Source: Wielerella bovis
GTDB taxonomy: Bacteria > Pseudomonadota > Gammaproteobacteria > Burkholderiales > Neisseriaceae
Direction: 5' to 3'
DNA length: 64,000 nt
NCBI RefSeq assembly: GCF_022354465.1
Contig: NZ_CP092361.1
Span: 620,001 to 684,000, forward strand
Positions 1 through 8,601 of this stretch are shown piece by piece. Below the pieces are notes generated by a model. It was not told the origin of the DNA. It searched no databases and saw nothing but the letters and a program-made list of their open reading frames with translations. Positions within the stretch are counted from its first letter, which is position 1. The number at the start of each line of letters is the position of its first letter. The translations under genes and the position numbers were made by a program.

Positions 1-357
1 AATGTGGTCAGCGACCGTTTTACTGATGCGACTTTTGCCTATCAAGGGGGCGGACGCGGTTTGCCTGATGCGGATATTGCGGTGTTGGAGCGGTGGGTAC
101 AAGGCAGCCTGAAACCTGATTTGACGATTTTATTAGATGTGCCGTTGGAAGTATCGTTGGCACGTATTGAATCTTCGCGTGAAAAAGACCGTTTTGAGCA
201 GGAACAGGCGGATTTTTTCAGACGTGTGCGCGATGTGTATTTGCAGCGTGCGGCGGCTGCGCCTGAGCGTTATGTGGTGGTGAACAGCAATCGTGAAAAA
301 GCTGATGTGAAAGTGGAGATTGAAACGGTGTTGGATAAATTGTTTCAGGCTGCCTGA
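1..357 (+). CDS. tmk: Thymidylate kinase, C-terminal part (cut by window start)
   Basis: Makes dTDP from dTMP in the cytoplasm for DNA synthesis. The visible part is the C-terminal half or so of a normal Tmk. It opens with the family signature SDRFTDATFAYQGGGRGL (the DR motif and lid-side glycines), then a PDLTILLDVPLEVSLAR strand and an RFEQ segment. The frame runs off the window edge, so the P-loop is not visible. The last three codons and stop (QAA*) are supplied by a DNA uptake sequence. The next gene starts 2 bases after the stop, so the two are probably cotranscribed. Confidence 0.95.
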   Translation, partial: NVVSDRFTDATFAYQGGGRGLPDADIAVLERWVQGSLKPDLTILLDVPLEVSLARIESSREKDRFEQEQADFFRRVRDVYLQRAAAAPERYVVVNSNREKADVKVEIETVLDKLFQAA

Positions 358-359
358 AT

Positions 360-977
360 ATGAAAAAAATACTTTTGGGGTTGTTATTGGTTTTGTTGGT
401 ACTGTGGTTTAGGGAAGATGTGTGGCAAGGTGTGCAAAAAATCAGGCAGCCTGAAAACCGCGTGGTCAATCAAGCAACGGTGTTGGCGCAAATTCGCTCG
501 CTCAATCATTTGGATAGCACGGCGTTTCACATGGAAACGATTGTGAAAACGGAAAAACAGGGTAACTGGTTTGCTTTGTGGCAGGATAGCCAAAAGGGCA
601 TTTTTACCGCACAAGGCAGCGTTCATGCGGGCTTGGATTTGAATAAGCTGACCGAAAAAAATGTACAAATAGCGGGCGATACAGTCATCATTACTTTGCC
701 TCCTGTGGAAATTTTGTCAGTACGAGTAGAGGGGATTGATGTGTATGATTTGCGTACTGGAACATTGAATTTGCGCCCTGCGGATTTGAGTGTGCTGGAA
801 CAAGTTCGCCAAGTGGCGCGTGTGCAGATGTTGCAACAAGCATGTGCTAATGGCGTGTTGGCGCATGCGAAAGAACAAACTCGGGCGCAAGTGGAACGGT
901 TGTTTGCTTTGGCGCAAGTGAAGGTTTCAGTGTACACGCCTGCGGCTTTGCCTAAATGTGTGTATTCAGCAAAATGA
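360..977 (+). CDS. DUF4230-like membrane-anchored protein
   Basis: 205 residues. An N-terminal hydrophobic helix (residues about 3-17, rich in Leu and Val) after two lysines looks like an uncleaved signal anchor, which would place the rest in the periplasm. The body resembles the DUF4230 family: an N-terminal block around LNHLDSTAFHMETIVKTE and the middle block VQIAGDTVIITLPPVEILSVRVE, followed by a helical region around VLEQVRQVARVQMLQQA. The biochemical role is unknown. It follows tmk by 2 bases and is followed by an inverted uptake-sequence hairpin, so it is probably the last gene of the tmk operon. Confidence 0.65.
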   Translation: MKKILLGLLLVLLVLWFREDVWQGVQKIRQPENRVVNQATVLAQIRSLNHLDSTAFHMETIVKTEKQGNWFALWQDSQKGIFTAQGSVHAGLDLNKLTEKNVQIAGDTVIITLPPVEILSVRVEGIDVYDLRTGTLNLRPADLSVLEQVRQVARVQMLQQACANGVLAHAKEQTRAQVERLFALAQVKVSVYTPAALPKCVYSAK

Positions 978-989
978 AAATAAATGAAC

Positions 990-1018
990 AGGCAGCCTGA
1001 AAATTTTTCAGGCTGCCT
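990..1018 (+). terminator. Inverted DUS pair, probable terminator
   Basis: AGGCAGCCTGAAAA and its complement face each other with almost no loop, 12 bases after the preceding stop codon. Inverted uptake-sequence pairs serve as Rho-independent terminators in Neisseriaceae. Confidence 0.7.
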
Positions 1019-1120
1019 ATTTAGGAAATATTCTGTGTAAACATTGAAAGGCAGCCTGAAAAAGCGCACAATACCAATCTTTTTGTCATTTTAATCATCT
1101 ATATAAATCAGGGAAATATT

Positions 1121-2293
1121 ATGAAAACGCTGCATCCACAAACCCTTGCTATTCGTGGTGGCAAGGAACAAACCGAATACAACGAACATCATCAAGCCTT
1201 GTTTTTGACCAGCAGTTTTATGTTTGATAGTGCTGCTGATGGTGCAGCTTTGTTTAGCAAACAAAAACAGGGATTTACATACACGCGTACCGCCAATCCA
1301 ACGGTTTCGGCTTTCGCACAACGCATCGCGCATTTGGAACGCGCCGAAGCAGGCATCGCCACTGCTACAGGTATGGCAGCGATTCAAGCGGGTTTGATGA
1401 CATTTTTAAGCGCAGGCGACCATTTAATCAGTAGCCGCAGTTTGTTTGGCACAACGGCAGGGTTCATCACAGGACAGTTGATGCGTTTTGGCATTGAAGT
1501 AACCTTTGTATCACAAACCAATCTGCAAGAATGGCGTGATGCGATTCGTCCAAATACCAAAATGTTGTTTTTGGAAACGCCGTCCAATCCATTGGGTGAA
1601 GTGGCGGATATTGCTGCATTGGCAGAATTGGCGCATCAAAACCATGCTTTATTGGCGGTGGATAATTGTTTCTGTTCGCCAGCGGTGCAGCAGCCTTTGC
1701 GATTTGGTGCGGATTTGTCTATCCAATCCGCCACCAAAGCGATTGATGGACAAGGGCGAGTATTGGGTGGTGTGGTTTGCGGAAAAAATGACTTGATTCA
1801 ACAAATTGCCATGTTTGTTAATAGTATGGGGATTGGTTTGTCGCCTTTTAATGCGTGGGTGTTGATGAGTGGCACAGAAACCTTGATGTTGCGTGTGCAG
1901 GCACAAAATCAGGCAGCATTGACGATTGCGCAATGGTTGCAAACGCAGCCACAAGTGGCAAAAGTGTATTATTCGGGGCTGCCTGAAAACCCACAAGCGC
2001 AATTGGTACAAAAACAGCAAAATGGTGGTGGCGTGGTCATTGCGTTTGAAGTGAAAGGTGGCGTGGAAGCGGCATGGAAAGTGATTGATACGGTGCAGCT
2101 TTTTTCCAGAACGGCAAATTTTGGCGATGTGCGCTCTACTATCACGCACCCTTGGACAACCACGCATTGCCGTATGTCGCCCGAAGATAAATTGGCGGCT
2201 GGTATCAGCGAAGGTTTGGTACGCATTGCGATTGGTTTGGAATATGTTGATGATTTGATTGCTGATTTGCAGCAAGCATTGAAAGCATTATAA
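1121..2293 (+). CDS. metZ: O-succinylhomoserine sulfhydrylase
   Basis: PLP enzyme of the Cys/Met metabolism family that incorporates sulfide into O-succinylhomoserine to give homocysteine. 390 residues, the usual length. Visible landmarks are the YTRTANPTV block, the TATGMAAI turn of the cofactor site, ETPSNP, the AVDN strand, and SATKAIDG with the Schiff-base lysine at about residue 206. The C-terminal VRIAIGLEYVDDLIADL is typical. MetZ is preferred over MetB or MetY because of the overall match to the Pseudomonas/Neisseria sulfhydrylase group and the length. The start follows AGGGAAA at a good distance. Flanked by DUS hairpins on both sides, so probably monocistronic. Confidence 0.88.
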   Translation: MKTLHPQTLAIRGGKEQTEYNEHHQALFLTSSFMFDSAADGAALFSKQKQGFTYTRTANPTVSAFAQRIAHLERAEAGIATATGMAAIQAGLMTFLSAGDHLISSRSLFGTTAGFITGQLMRFGIEVTFVSQTNLQEWRDAIRPNTKMLFLETPSNPLGEVADIAALAELAHQNHALLAVDNCFCSPAVQQPLRFGADLSIQSATKAIDGQGRVLGGVVCGKNDLIQQIAMFVNSMGIGLSPFNAWVLMSGTETLMLRVQAQNQAALTIAQWLQTQPQVAKVYYSGLPENPQAQLVQKQQNGGGVVIAFEVKGGVEAAWKVIDTVQLFSRTANFGDVRSTITHPWTTTHCRMSPEDKLAAGISEGLVRIAIGLEYVDDLIADLQQALKAL

Positions 2294-2306
2294 TAAAATC
2301 ATTTCA

Positions 2307-2350
2307 TTTTCAGGCTGCCTTAATGATGTATTGAAAAGGCAGCCTGAAAA
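2307..2350 (+). terminator. Inverted DUS pair after metZ
   Basis: A 15-base arm TTTTCAGGCTGCCTT pairs perfectly with its complement across a 14-base loop. It lies 14 bases after the metZ stop. Confidence 0.7.
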
Positions 2351-2355
2351 CATCA

Positions 2356-2460
2356 TATAGTGAATTCACTAAACCAGTACAGCGTTGCCAGCTCCCTTAT
2401 GTACTAGGTGTACACGGCGGTCGCTGTCGCCTTGTCCTGATTTAAATTGAATCCACTATA
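2356..2460 (-). mobile_element. Correia-type mini-element (CREE)
   Basis: 105 bp bounded by TATAGTGAATTCA... and ...TTGAATCCACTATA inverted ends. The core contains the CAGTACAGCGTTGCC and GCTGTCGCCTTGTCCTG segments that recur in all copies here. It ends 22 bases before the next start codon, so it forms part of that gene's upstream region. Confidence 0.9.
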
Positions 2461-2482
2461 CATAACATTATTAAGGAAAAAC

Positions 2483-2680
2483 ATGACCGAAGCAGAATTC
2501 TCCATGTGGGCATTACGCATTTGTTTAACCGTATTCATCATCTTTCTCGGCTTCATTATCTGGCAACTGGGCAGAGAGTCCAAAGTCGGCAAATGGGGCA
2601 TGTTTATTTTATTTTTGGTACTTGGATTAGGCATCGCAGGATTTTTGTTCAAGAATTTATTGGTAGAAATGCTGATGTAA
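2483..2680 (+). CDS. DUF2788 small membrane protein
   Basis: 65 residues with two hydrophobic helices (about residues 10-27 and 37-58) joined by the charged turn GRESKVGKWG. It matches the DUF2788 family in size and pattern (MTEAEF start, FLGFIIWQL). Function unknown, inner membrane. The ATG at 2483 is chosen because AAGGAAAAAC lies just upstream. A longer frame would begin inside the CREE and is not credible. Next to yciB, as in other Neisseriaceae. Confidence 0.75.
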   Translation: MTEAEFSMWALRICLTVFIIFLGFIIWQLGRESKVGKWGMFILFLVLGLGIAGFLFKNLLVEMLM

Positions 2681-2727
2681 GGCTGTTATGATAACGCCTT
2701 TCATCGCAACAATTTGACATCATACAC

Positions 2728-3270
2728 ATGAAAGCACTCAGCGATTTTATCGCCATCATTTTATTCTTTGCGACATACAGCATCACCAAAAACATGGTTA
2801 CCGCCACCATTGTTGCGGTCGTGATTGGGGTTTTTCAGGCTGCCTATACCTATTGGAAACACAAAAAACTAGAACCCATGCAATGGCTCAGTTTGGTGTT
2901 GATAGTGGTATTTGGTGGCTTAACCATTATTTTCAACGATGGTGCATTCATTATGCTCAAAACCACCTTGCTTACATGGGCAATGGCATTGATTATGCTG
3001 ATTGCACAACTGCGCGGCAAAAATGGTTTACGCATCATATTGAGCAAAGAAATCACGCTGCCTGAAAACGTGTGGAACAAACTTGGTTACGCATGGATTG
3101 GCTTTTTTGCGTTTTTGGGCGCACTCAATCTCATCGTTGCCTATCCATTTGACGAAGCACGCGAAGCCGTGTGGGTACAATTCAAAGTTTGGGGCTATAT
3201 TCCCCTGACCATCGTTTTTTCAATCGCGCAAGCCATTTACATGATGCGCCATTTACCAAAGGAAAATTAA
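2728..3270 (+). CDS. yciB: Inner-membrane septation/intermediate-transport protein YciB
   Basis: 180 residues and five hydrophobic segments, the usual size of YciB (also called IspA/IspZ, septation protein A). The start KALSDFIAIILFFATY and the internal RIILSKEITLPENVWNKLGYAW block are diagnostic. The family is an integral inner-membrane protein that influences cell-envelope integrity and division. Its exact reaction is not known. A DUS is embedded in the first quarter (encoding FQAAY). Followed after 1 base by the YciI-family gene, so these are one transcript. Confidence 0.9.
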   Translation: MKALSDFIAIILFFATYSITKNMVTATIVAVVIGVFQAAYTYWKHKKLEPMQWLSLVLIVVFGGLTIIFNDGAFIMLKTTLLTWAMALIMLIAQLRGKNGLRIILSKEITLPENVWNKLGYAWIGFFAFLGALNLIVAYPFDEAREAVWVQFKVWGYIPLTIVFSIAQAIYMMRHLPKEN

Positions 3271-3271
3271 T

Positions 3272-3565
3272 ATGGAATACTACATGATTTTATCCACCGA
3301 TGTGGAAGGCACAGGCGAACAACGCGCCGCCGCTCGTCCAGCTCATTTGGAACGCTTAAAAGCATTAGATGCCGAAGGACGTTTGCTGATTGCAGGTCCA
3401 ACTCCTATGCCCGATAATCCAACCGTGGTTTCAGGCAGCCTTGTTGTTGCCAAATTTGATAGCTTGGATGCCGCCGAAGCATGGGCAGGACAAGACCCTT
3501 ATGTAGATGCAGGCGTATATGCCGAAGTCTTGATTAAACCGTTCAAAAAAGTGTTTCCACAATGA
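3272..3565 (+). CDS. yciI: YciI family protein
   Basis: 97 residues with the ferredoxin-like YCII fold. Landmarks are the RPAHLERLKALDAEGRL block containing the conserved His and the AEAWAGQDPYVDAGVY block with the conserved Asp and Tyr. The family is thought to be enzymatic (the His-Asp pair) but no reaction is established. It starts 1 base after yciB and overlaps the next gene by 4 bases (ATGA), a tight operon. Confidence 0.85.
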   Translation: MEYYMILSTDVEGTGEQRAAARPAHLERLKALDAEGRLLIAGPTPMPDNPTVVSGSLVVAKFDSLDAAEAWAGQDPYVDAGVYAEVLIKPFKKVFPQ

Positions 3566-3834
3566 ACGATATGCAACAACGCATGAGCGAATTGCTTGCC
3601 CCCTTGTCGCCAGATGTTTTTGAATTTGAAGACCAAAGTCATCTTCATGCGGGACACGCTGGTAATCAAGGCGGTGGGCATTATGCCGTGTTAATCGTCA
3701 GCCAAATGTTTGATGGCATGACACGCATCGCTCGTCAGCGAAAAGTGCAGGAATTGTTGGCAGATTTGTTTATCAGCAAACAAATCCACGCATTGAGTAT
3801 TGTGGCGCGAACACCTGCCGAATATTTCAATTAA
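3562..3834 (+). CDS. BolA family protein
   Basis: 90 residues with the BolA/IbaG fold. Landmarks are FEFEDQSHLHAGH (conserved His ligand region), the GGHYAVLIVS strand and the C-terminal HALSIVARTPAEY. BolA-type proteins bind monothiol glutaredoxins and help handle Fe-S clusters, and some also bind DNA. The start codon overlaps the yciI stop, so translation is probably coupled. Followed by an inverted DUS pair and then the ppiC-like gene, the same order as in meningococci. Confidence 0.85.
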   Translation: MNDMQQRMSELLAPLSPDVFEFEDQSHLHAGHAGNQGGGHYAVLIVSQMFDGMTRIARQRKVQELLADLFISKQIHALSIVARTPAEYFN

Positions 3835-3836
3835 AT

Positions 3837-3876
3837 ATTTTCAGGCTGCCTATTTTATACAAAGGCGGCCTGAAAA
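3837..3876 (+). terminator. Imperfect inverted DUS pair
   Basis: TTTTCAGGCTGCCT faces GGCGGCCTGAAAA; one arm is mutated (GGCGGCC for GGCAGCC). It sits between the bolA-like and ppiC-like genes. Confidence 0.5.
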
Positions 3877-3897
3877 AAACACAAAATAGGAAATTCT

Positions 3898-4770
3898 ATG
3901 AATAAAAAACGTATTGCAGCAACCTTATTGACTGTTTTGTTTTCAGGCAGCGTATGGGCGGAAACTGTTGTAACCGTTAATGGCAGCAAAATTGACAGCA
4001 GCGAACTTGACCGCCGTGTCAAATTAACCGTTGCTGCCAGTCAAGGCAAAGTACACGATAGTCCTGATTTACGCCGTTTCATTGCTCAAGAAACGGTATT
4101 GGAAACCGTAGTGGTTCAGGAAGCGAAACGTTTGCGTTTAGACAAATCCGATGCCTACAAAGCTGCTGAAACCGCTGCACGCAAACAAGCAACCGAACAA
4201 GGCTTGGATAAACAAGCCGATTTTAAACAACGCTGGGCAGATTTCCAAAATCAATTATTGATGCAAGCGTATGCGGCAGATGTGATTCAGAAAAACCCTG
4301 TGAGTGATGCGGATATTCAAACACGTTACGAACAATTACATCGTCGCTACAATGGTACAGATGAAGTACAAGTAGGCGAAATTGTTACTGATAAGGCAGA
4401 GCAAGCTACCGCTGCTGCACGCGAATTGGGTGCGAAAAAAAGTTTTGCCGATGTGGCGAAACGATACAGCATTGACCCAATCGTGAAAGAAGGGCAATTA
4501 CTGATTACCGAATTTGTGCCATTGGTAGATATGAAAGAAGCACGTCCGAAAATTTACGATGCGGTAAGCAGCCTGAAAAAAGGACAAGCGTCTAAACCCG
4601 TAGCAGGTGACAATATTCATGTGGTATTTTATATGCAAGACCGCCGAAAAATTACGGTGGATTCATTGGACAAAATGCGCGACAGTATGCGCGAAAGCAT
4701 GACCGATGAACGCGTGCAAGAAGCGATGGGGACTTTGTTGCAAAAAGCCAAAATTGAACCTGCAAAATAA
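3898..4770 (+). CDS. Periplasmic parvulin-type peptidyl-prolyl isomerase (PpiC/SurA family)
   Basis: 290 residues. A Sec signal peptide (KKR, then a hydrophobic stretch, cleavage after VWA at about residue 21) directs it to the periplasm. The N-terminal half is the helical SurA_N-like chaperone region (VNGSKIDSSELDRR). The parvulin domain covers about residues 155-255 (VQVGEIVTDK..., FADVAKRYSIDP, VSSLKKGQ). The domain appears degenerate compared with strong isomerases (no clear GGxLG; ...EGQLLITEF instead), so a chaperone role for outer-membrane proteins is as likely as catalysis. The DUS encodes SSLKKG. Confidence 0.8.
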   Translation: MNKKRIAATLLTVLFSGSVWAETVVTVNGSKIDSSELDRRVKLTVAASQGKVHDSPDLRRFIAQETVLETVVVQEAKRLRLDKSDAYKAAETAARKQATEQGLDKQADFKQRWADFQNQLLMQAYAADVIQKNPVSDADIQTRYEQLHRRYNGTDEVQVGEIVTDKAEQATAAARELGAKKSFADVAKRYSIDPIVKEGQLLITEFVPLVDMKEARPKIYDAVSSLKKGQASKPVAGDNIHVVFYMQDRRKITVDSLDKMRDSMRESMTDERVQEAMGTLLQKAKIEPAK

Positions 4771-4802
4771 AGTTTGTCCATAAAAGGCAGCCTGAAAACT
4801 TG

Positions 4803-4841
4803 AAACCTGTATTCATTAGTTTTAAGAATACAGGTTTTTTT
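4803..4841 (+). terminator. Rho-independent terminator
   Basis: A 12-bp perfect stem (AAACCTGTATTC with GAATACAGGTTT) around an 11-base loop, followed by a run of T. It ends the ppiC-like transcript and is independent of uptake sequences. Confidence 0.88.
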
Positions 4842-4854
4842 GAAAGTAATAATG

Positions 4855-5772
4855 ATGTTTACTAATCCTATTCCACCGCGCTGGCTCAAAGGCGGCAATA
4901 TGGAAACCTTATACGCCAAAGCCTTGCAGCGCGAAGCCCCCGAATATCGCCGCGAATTGATACGCGACAGTTATGGCGAAGATTATGCCGCTTACGATTT
5001 TGTGGACAGCCACGATGCCAACGCGCCCTGTGTGGTGTTATTGCACGGCTTGGAAGGCAGCAGTCGCAGCCATTATGCGATTGAATTGATGCATGCCGCA
5101 CACGCAAAAGGTTGGCACGGCGTAGTCGCCCATTTTCGCAGTTGTGGCGGCGTGCCATCTAAACGCATGTATCACAGCGGCGATACGCGAGAAGTGGCGC
5201 ATATGCTCGGCGTATTGGCAGCGCGTTATGCACGGCTTTATGTGGCTGGTGTGTCGCTGGGTGGCAATGTGTTGGCAAAATATTTGGGCGAACAAAAATC
5301 CGCCGCTTTGCCACGCGCCGCCGCTGCGGTTTCCGCACCATTGGATTTGAATGCTTGTGGCGATGCTTTGGAGCAGGGCATACCCCGTTTGCTGTACACC
5401 CAATATTTCTTGCGTTCCTTGTTGCCCAAAGTGCCGCCAGCAGCGCATAAAATCAGCAGTTTGGGCGATTTTGACAACACCTTTACCGCGCCACTACACG
5501 GTTTTGCCGACAAACGCGATTACTATACTCGCTCATCTGCCAAACCCTTTTTGCGCGATATTGCCATACCCACTTTGTTGCTCAACGCCAAAAATGACCC
5601 ATTTGTACCCGCCGCATCCTTGCCACGCGAATATGATATTTCAGATTGCGTTACTTTGATGCAGCCTGAACATGGTGGACACGTTGCATTTGTAACAGGT
5701 GAAGGACGTGGGCATTTACGTTGGTTGCCTGAAACTTTATTGGCTTATTTTTCCCAATTTGAAACAGTATAA
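4855..5772 (+). CDS. Alpha/beta hydrolase, YheT/EMB8 family
   Basis: 305 residues. Starts PPRWLKGGNMETLYA, typical of the YheT-type hydrolases. The oxyanion turn is VLLHGLEGSS; the nucleophile elbow is GVSLGGN with the Ser; the Asp is in LLLNAKNDPFVP; and the His is in EHGGHVAF, so the catalytic triad is complete. The substrate is unknown; relatives are assigned to esters or lipids. The start at 4855 (or ATG 4852) is chosen because an upstream TTG lies in the terminator hairpin. The last coding bases before the stop are followed by a DUS. Confidence 0.82.
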   Translation: MFTNPIPPRWLKGGNMETLYAKALQREAPEYRRELIRDSYGEDYAAYDFVDSHDANAPCVVLLHGLEGSSRSHYAIELMHAAHAKGWHGVVAHFRSCGGVPSKRMYHSGDTREVAHMLGVLAARYARLYVAGVSLGGNVLAKYLGEQKSAALPRAAAAVSAPLDLNACGDALEQGIPRLLYTQYFLRSLLPKVPPAAHKISSLGDFDNTFTAPLHGFADKRDYYTRSSAKPFLRDIAIPTLLLNAKNDPFVPAASLPREYDISDCVTLMQPEHGGHVAFVTGEGRGHLRWLPETLLAYFSQFETV

Positions 5773-5800
5773 ATAAGGCAGCCTGAAAATGGCTTATATT

Positions 5801-5907
5801 TATAGTGAATTCAATTTAAACCAGTACAGCGTTGCCAGCTCCCTTATGTACTAGGTGTACACGGCGGTCGCTGTCGCCTTGTCCTGATTTAAATTGAATC
5901 CACTATA
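5801..5907 (-). mobile_element. Correia-type mini-element (CREE)
   Basis: 107 bp with TATAGTGAATTCAATTTAAA at one end and the complementary CACTATA end. The core is the same as in the other copies. Inserted between the hydrolase gene and the DUS hairpin that follows. Confidence 0.92.
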
Positions 5908-5948
5908 TTTTCAGGCTGCCTAAATTATATTGATAGGCAGCCTGAAAA
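5908..5948 (+). terminator. Inverted DUS pair
   Basis: TTTTCAGGCTGCCTA pairs with TAGGCAGCCTGAAAA across an 11-base loop, directly abutting the CREE. Confidence 0.6.
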
Positions 5949-5980
5949 ACATATTTCACCAAATTTGTCCAAAAGAAAAC

Positions 5981-7024
5981 ATGAACAAAATCAAACCTTT
6001 AACCATCAGCATACTGATGTTTATCGCAGCTCCCACTTTTGCAGCCACCTGTACACCAGCCGAATTGGAAAATATCCTTGCGCCAGCCACCGTACAACAA
6101 CACAGTGTAGAAGTCGCGTGTTCCGCAAAATTGCCCAAAAATCGCACCATCAGCAAACGCCTGTATTTCACAGGTAATGCCGCCAGCCAACAAACTTTTG
6201 ATTGTAACGGCAACGCCATCGTACCCACGCACATCAATGGCGGCGACAGCATCGTTATTCGCTCCAAACAGCAACAAAATCAATGGTCGCGCCCTGAAAA
6301 TCTCACCATACGCGCTTGTAAAATCAGCGGTTCAGTACGCATTATGGGTATGGGTGCGAATGGAGAAGCGACTGCCGTGCGTGATTCTTCGCAACAAATC
6401 GGACACACAGAACGTGCCCAAGCCGCCGCACCTAGCCACATTCGTCTGGAAAATATGACCATTATGGGCATCGGGCGCATACCATTGTATTTAGCCCCCG
6501 GTGTGAACCATGTCAGCGTTACCAACAGCCGCATCACAGGCAGAAGCAATAGCGTAGCGATTTATTTGGATGCAGAAAGTGGCTACAACACCTTTATGCG
6601 CAACACCATTGACACCAAAACCACAAGCCGCGAATTGATAGCGATTGATGGTTCAGCACATAACACATTTAGCAACAACCGTTTTTCTTCGCTCAATCGT
6701 GGTGGGATTTATTTATATCGCAACTGCGGCGAAGGCGGCGCGATTCGCCATCAAACACCATCGTATAACACATTGAGTCAAAACACGTTTTACTACAATA
6801 AATACAATGGTGCATTGCCCGCAATCTGGTTGGGTGCGCGTAACGGCAACCGCAGTTATTGCGCGGCAGATGCAGGATTTGCATTTGGCAGTAGTGTAGA
6901 TAATCGCGATTTTGCCGATAATAATGTGGTGGAGAACAACCGAATTTATCGCTTACCTGCCCATAAAATGATTCGTAATCATGGGGCAAATAACCGCATT
7001 ACCAACAATCCAACTGTTCGATAA
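5981..7024 (+). CDS. Secreted right-handed beta-helix protein
   Basis: 347 residues. A Sec signal peptide ends at TFA (about residue 21), then a Cys-rich N-terminus (TCTPAELE, VACS). The rest is a ladder of short repeats with Asn-rich turns (VTNSRITG, YNTFMRNTID, HNTFSNNRF, YNTLSQNTF, NNVVENNRI), the pattern of NosD/pectate-lyase-like parallel beta helices. No catalytic set can be assigned. Six or so cysteines suggest disulphides in the periplasm or outside. The start at 5981 is preferred because the upstream in-frame codons lie in a DUS hairpin. Function unknown; a carbohydrate-binding or lyase-like role is possible. Confidence 0.7.
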   Translation: MNKIKPLTISILMFIAAPTFAATCTPAELENILAPATVQQHSVEVACSAKLPKNRTISKRLYFTGNAASQQTFDCNGNAIVPTHINGGDSIVIRSKQQQNQWSRPENLTIRACKISGSVRIMGMGANGEATAVRDSSQQIGHTERAQAAAPSHIRLENMTIMGIGRIPLYLAPGVNHVSVTNSRITGRSNSVAIYLDAESGYNTFMRNTIDTKTTSRELIAIDGSAHNTFSNNRFSSLNRGGIYLYRNCGEGGAIRHQTPSYNTLSQNTFYYNKYNGALPAIWLGARNGNRSYCAADAGFAFGSSVDNRDFADNNVVENNRIYRLPAHKMIRNHGANNRITNNPTVR

Positions 7025-7266
7025 ATTTGGATTAACAAAATAGAATTTTGAATAGACTGAAACCTTTACAAAATCCATTCAGGCTGCCTTTGTTTTACAA
7101 ACAATGAAGTTCCATATTGTTTAGATGTTTACTCAAACATATACAAAATGATACTGTTCATACTTTTCAGGCAGCCTGAAAGCGAGTAAAATTACATAGA
7201 TTTTTATTTCAAACGCGAATATGAGATAAACGCGTTTTTCGACAAATTTTTATTAGGAGTATTATC

Positions 7267-7788
7267 ATAGCACAGCAAGAACGCGAAGCACGAATTAATG
7301 GCGAAATTACTGCCAAAGAAGTGCGTTTAATTAGTGGAGACGGTGAACAACTTGGCGTTGTACCGTTAAAGGAAGCTATGTCTATGGCAGAAGAACAGGA
7401 TGTTGATTTGGTGGAAATTTCTCCTACTGCCAAGCCGCCTGTTTGTAAGTTAATGGATTTTGGTAAATACAAATACGAACAATCCAAAAAACGAGACGAA
7501 GCCAAGAAAAAACAAAAACAAGTCCAAATCAAGGAAATTAAATTCCGCCCTGGAACGGATGATGGCGACTACAACATCAAAATGCGTAAAATCCGCGAAT
7601 TTTTGGAAGATGGCGACAAAGTGAAAATTACTTTACGCTTTCGTGGTCGTGAAATGGCGCATCAACAGCTGGGTGCGCAATTATTAGAGCGCATCAAAAC
7701 CGAATTGGCAGAAGACGGTCAAGTGGAGCAATTTCCAAAAATGGAAGGTCGTCAAATGGTAATGATGGTTGCGCCAAAGAAAAAATAA
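7267..7788 (+). CDS. infC: Translation initiation factor IF-3, non-AUG start
   Basis: About 173 residues, full IF-3 length. N-domain [17 protein letters not shown], linker with lysines ([18 protein letters not shown]) and C-domain [17 protein letters not shown] to [14 protein letters not shown]. There is no ATG at the right place. Upstream of GCA CAG CAA GAA the codons ATT-ATC-ATA follow AGGAG (7255-7259). ATA at 7267 has the best spacing (7 bases), ATC at 7264 is the alternative. Rare start codons are the known basis of IF-3 autoregulation. Heads the infC-rpmI-rplT operon. Confidence 0.93.
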   Translation: MAQQEREARINGEITAKEVRLISGDGEQLGVVPLKEAMSMAEEQDVDLVEISPTAKPPVCKLMDFGKYKYEQSKKRDEAKKKQKQVQIKEIKFRPGTDDGDYNIKMRKIREFLEDGDKVKITLRFRGREMAHQQLGAQLLERIKTELAEDGQVEQFPKMEGRQMVMMVAPKKK

Positions 7789-7802
7789 TAGTACAATCTT
7801 GC

Positions 7803-7840
7803 GCTTTGTTTCATGTGCCGTATGAAACAAAGCATTTTTC
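7803..7840 (+). terminator. Hairpin between infC and rpmI (terminator or attenuator)
   Basis: Perfect 12-bp stem GCTTTGTTTCAT / ATGAAACAAAGC with a 7-base loop, then ATTTTT. Because rpmI and rplT follow on the same strand, it may only partly terminate, or the ribosomal protein genes may have their own promoter in 7840-7940. Confidence 0.75.
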
Positions 7841-7952
7841 AGGCTGCTGCCTGAAAATAAAAAAGCGGCAAAAAAGCGTGGTTTCGGGTTTTAAGTATTT
7901 GTTTAGACAAATCTCCCGCAGCCTTATCTAATAAATCATTGGAGTTTTTCCC

Positions 7953-8150
7953 ATGCCTAAAATGAAAACCAAGTCTAGCGCGAAAAAACGCTTTAAAGTC
8001 TTGGGCAACGGTGGTGTAAAACGCGCTCATGCGTTCAAACGCCACATCTTGACCAAAAAAACCACAAAAAACAAACGCCAATTGCGCGGCACTTCTATGG
8101 TGAACGAACGCGATTTGGCTTCTGTTGCTAAAATGTTGCCCTACGCTTAA
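7953..8150 (+). CDS. rpmI: 50S ribosomal protein L35
   Basis: 65 residues, the normal length, very basic, with the typical start [15 protein letters not shown] and the [16 protein letters not shown] block. It binds 23S rRNA in the large subunit. The start follows TTGGAG. 12 bases separate it from rplT. The roughly 165-base leader between infC and rpmI is where L20-dependent control acts in other bacteria; here I see only the hairpin listed above. Confidence 0.97.
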   Translation: MPKMKTKSSAKKRFKVLGNGGVKRAHAFKRHILTKKTTKNKRQLRGTSMVNERDLASVAKMLPYA

Positions 8151-8162
8151 AGGAGTTAAATT

Positions 8163-8519
8163 ATGCCACGCGTAAAACGCGGTGTTACCGCTCGTGCTCG
8201 TCACAAAAAAGTGATTGCGTTAGCCAAAGGCTATCGCGGTCGTCGTAAAAATGTCTATCGCATCGCTAAACAAGCGGTGATGAAAGCTGGTCAATATGCG
8301 TACCGCGACCGTCGCCAACGCAAACGCCAGTTCCGTCAATTATGGATTACTCGTATCAATGCGGGTGCACGTCAAAATGGCTTGTCTTACAGCAAATTCA
8401 TGAATGGTTTGAAACGTGCTGCGATTACGTTAGACCGTAAAGTATTGGCTGATTTGGCTGTATTTGACAAAGCAGCATTTGCACAATTGGTTGAAAAAGC
8501 AAAAGCAGCTTTGGCTTAA
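8163..8519 (+). CDS. rplT: 50S ribosomal protein L20
   Basis: 118 residues, full length. [16 protein letters not shown] start, [40 protein letters not shown] helix, and a C-terminal globular domain ending in EKAKAALA. It is an early assembly protein of the 50S subunit and the usual repressor of its own operon. Start follows AAAGGAG. Last gene of the infC operon. Confidence 0.98.
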   Translation: MPRVKRGVTARARHKKVIALAKGYRGRRKNVYRIAKQAVMKAGQYAYRDRRQRKRQFRQLWITRINAGARQNGLSYSKFMNGLKRAAITLDRKVLADLAVFDKAAFAQLVEKAKAALA

Positions 8520-8530
8520 TTGTGATATGA

Positions 8531-8575
8531 AAAACAAGGAAATTTGCATAATGCGAGTTTCCTTGTTTTGTTTTG
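8531..8575 (+). terminator. Rho-independent terminator of the infC-rpmI-rplT operon
   Basis: AAAACAAGGAAA pairs perfectly with TTTCCTTGTTTT across a 15-base loop, then GTTTTG. It lies 11 bases after the rplT stop. Confidence 0.8.
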
Positions 8576-8601
8576 TCCATTATTTTTCAGGCTGCATTTT
8601 T

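Noticed and set aside
4840..4854. TTG start for the alpha/beta hydrolase
   Set aside because: It lies in the T-run of the preceding terminator hairpin; the ATG at 4855 gives the family N-terminus.
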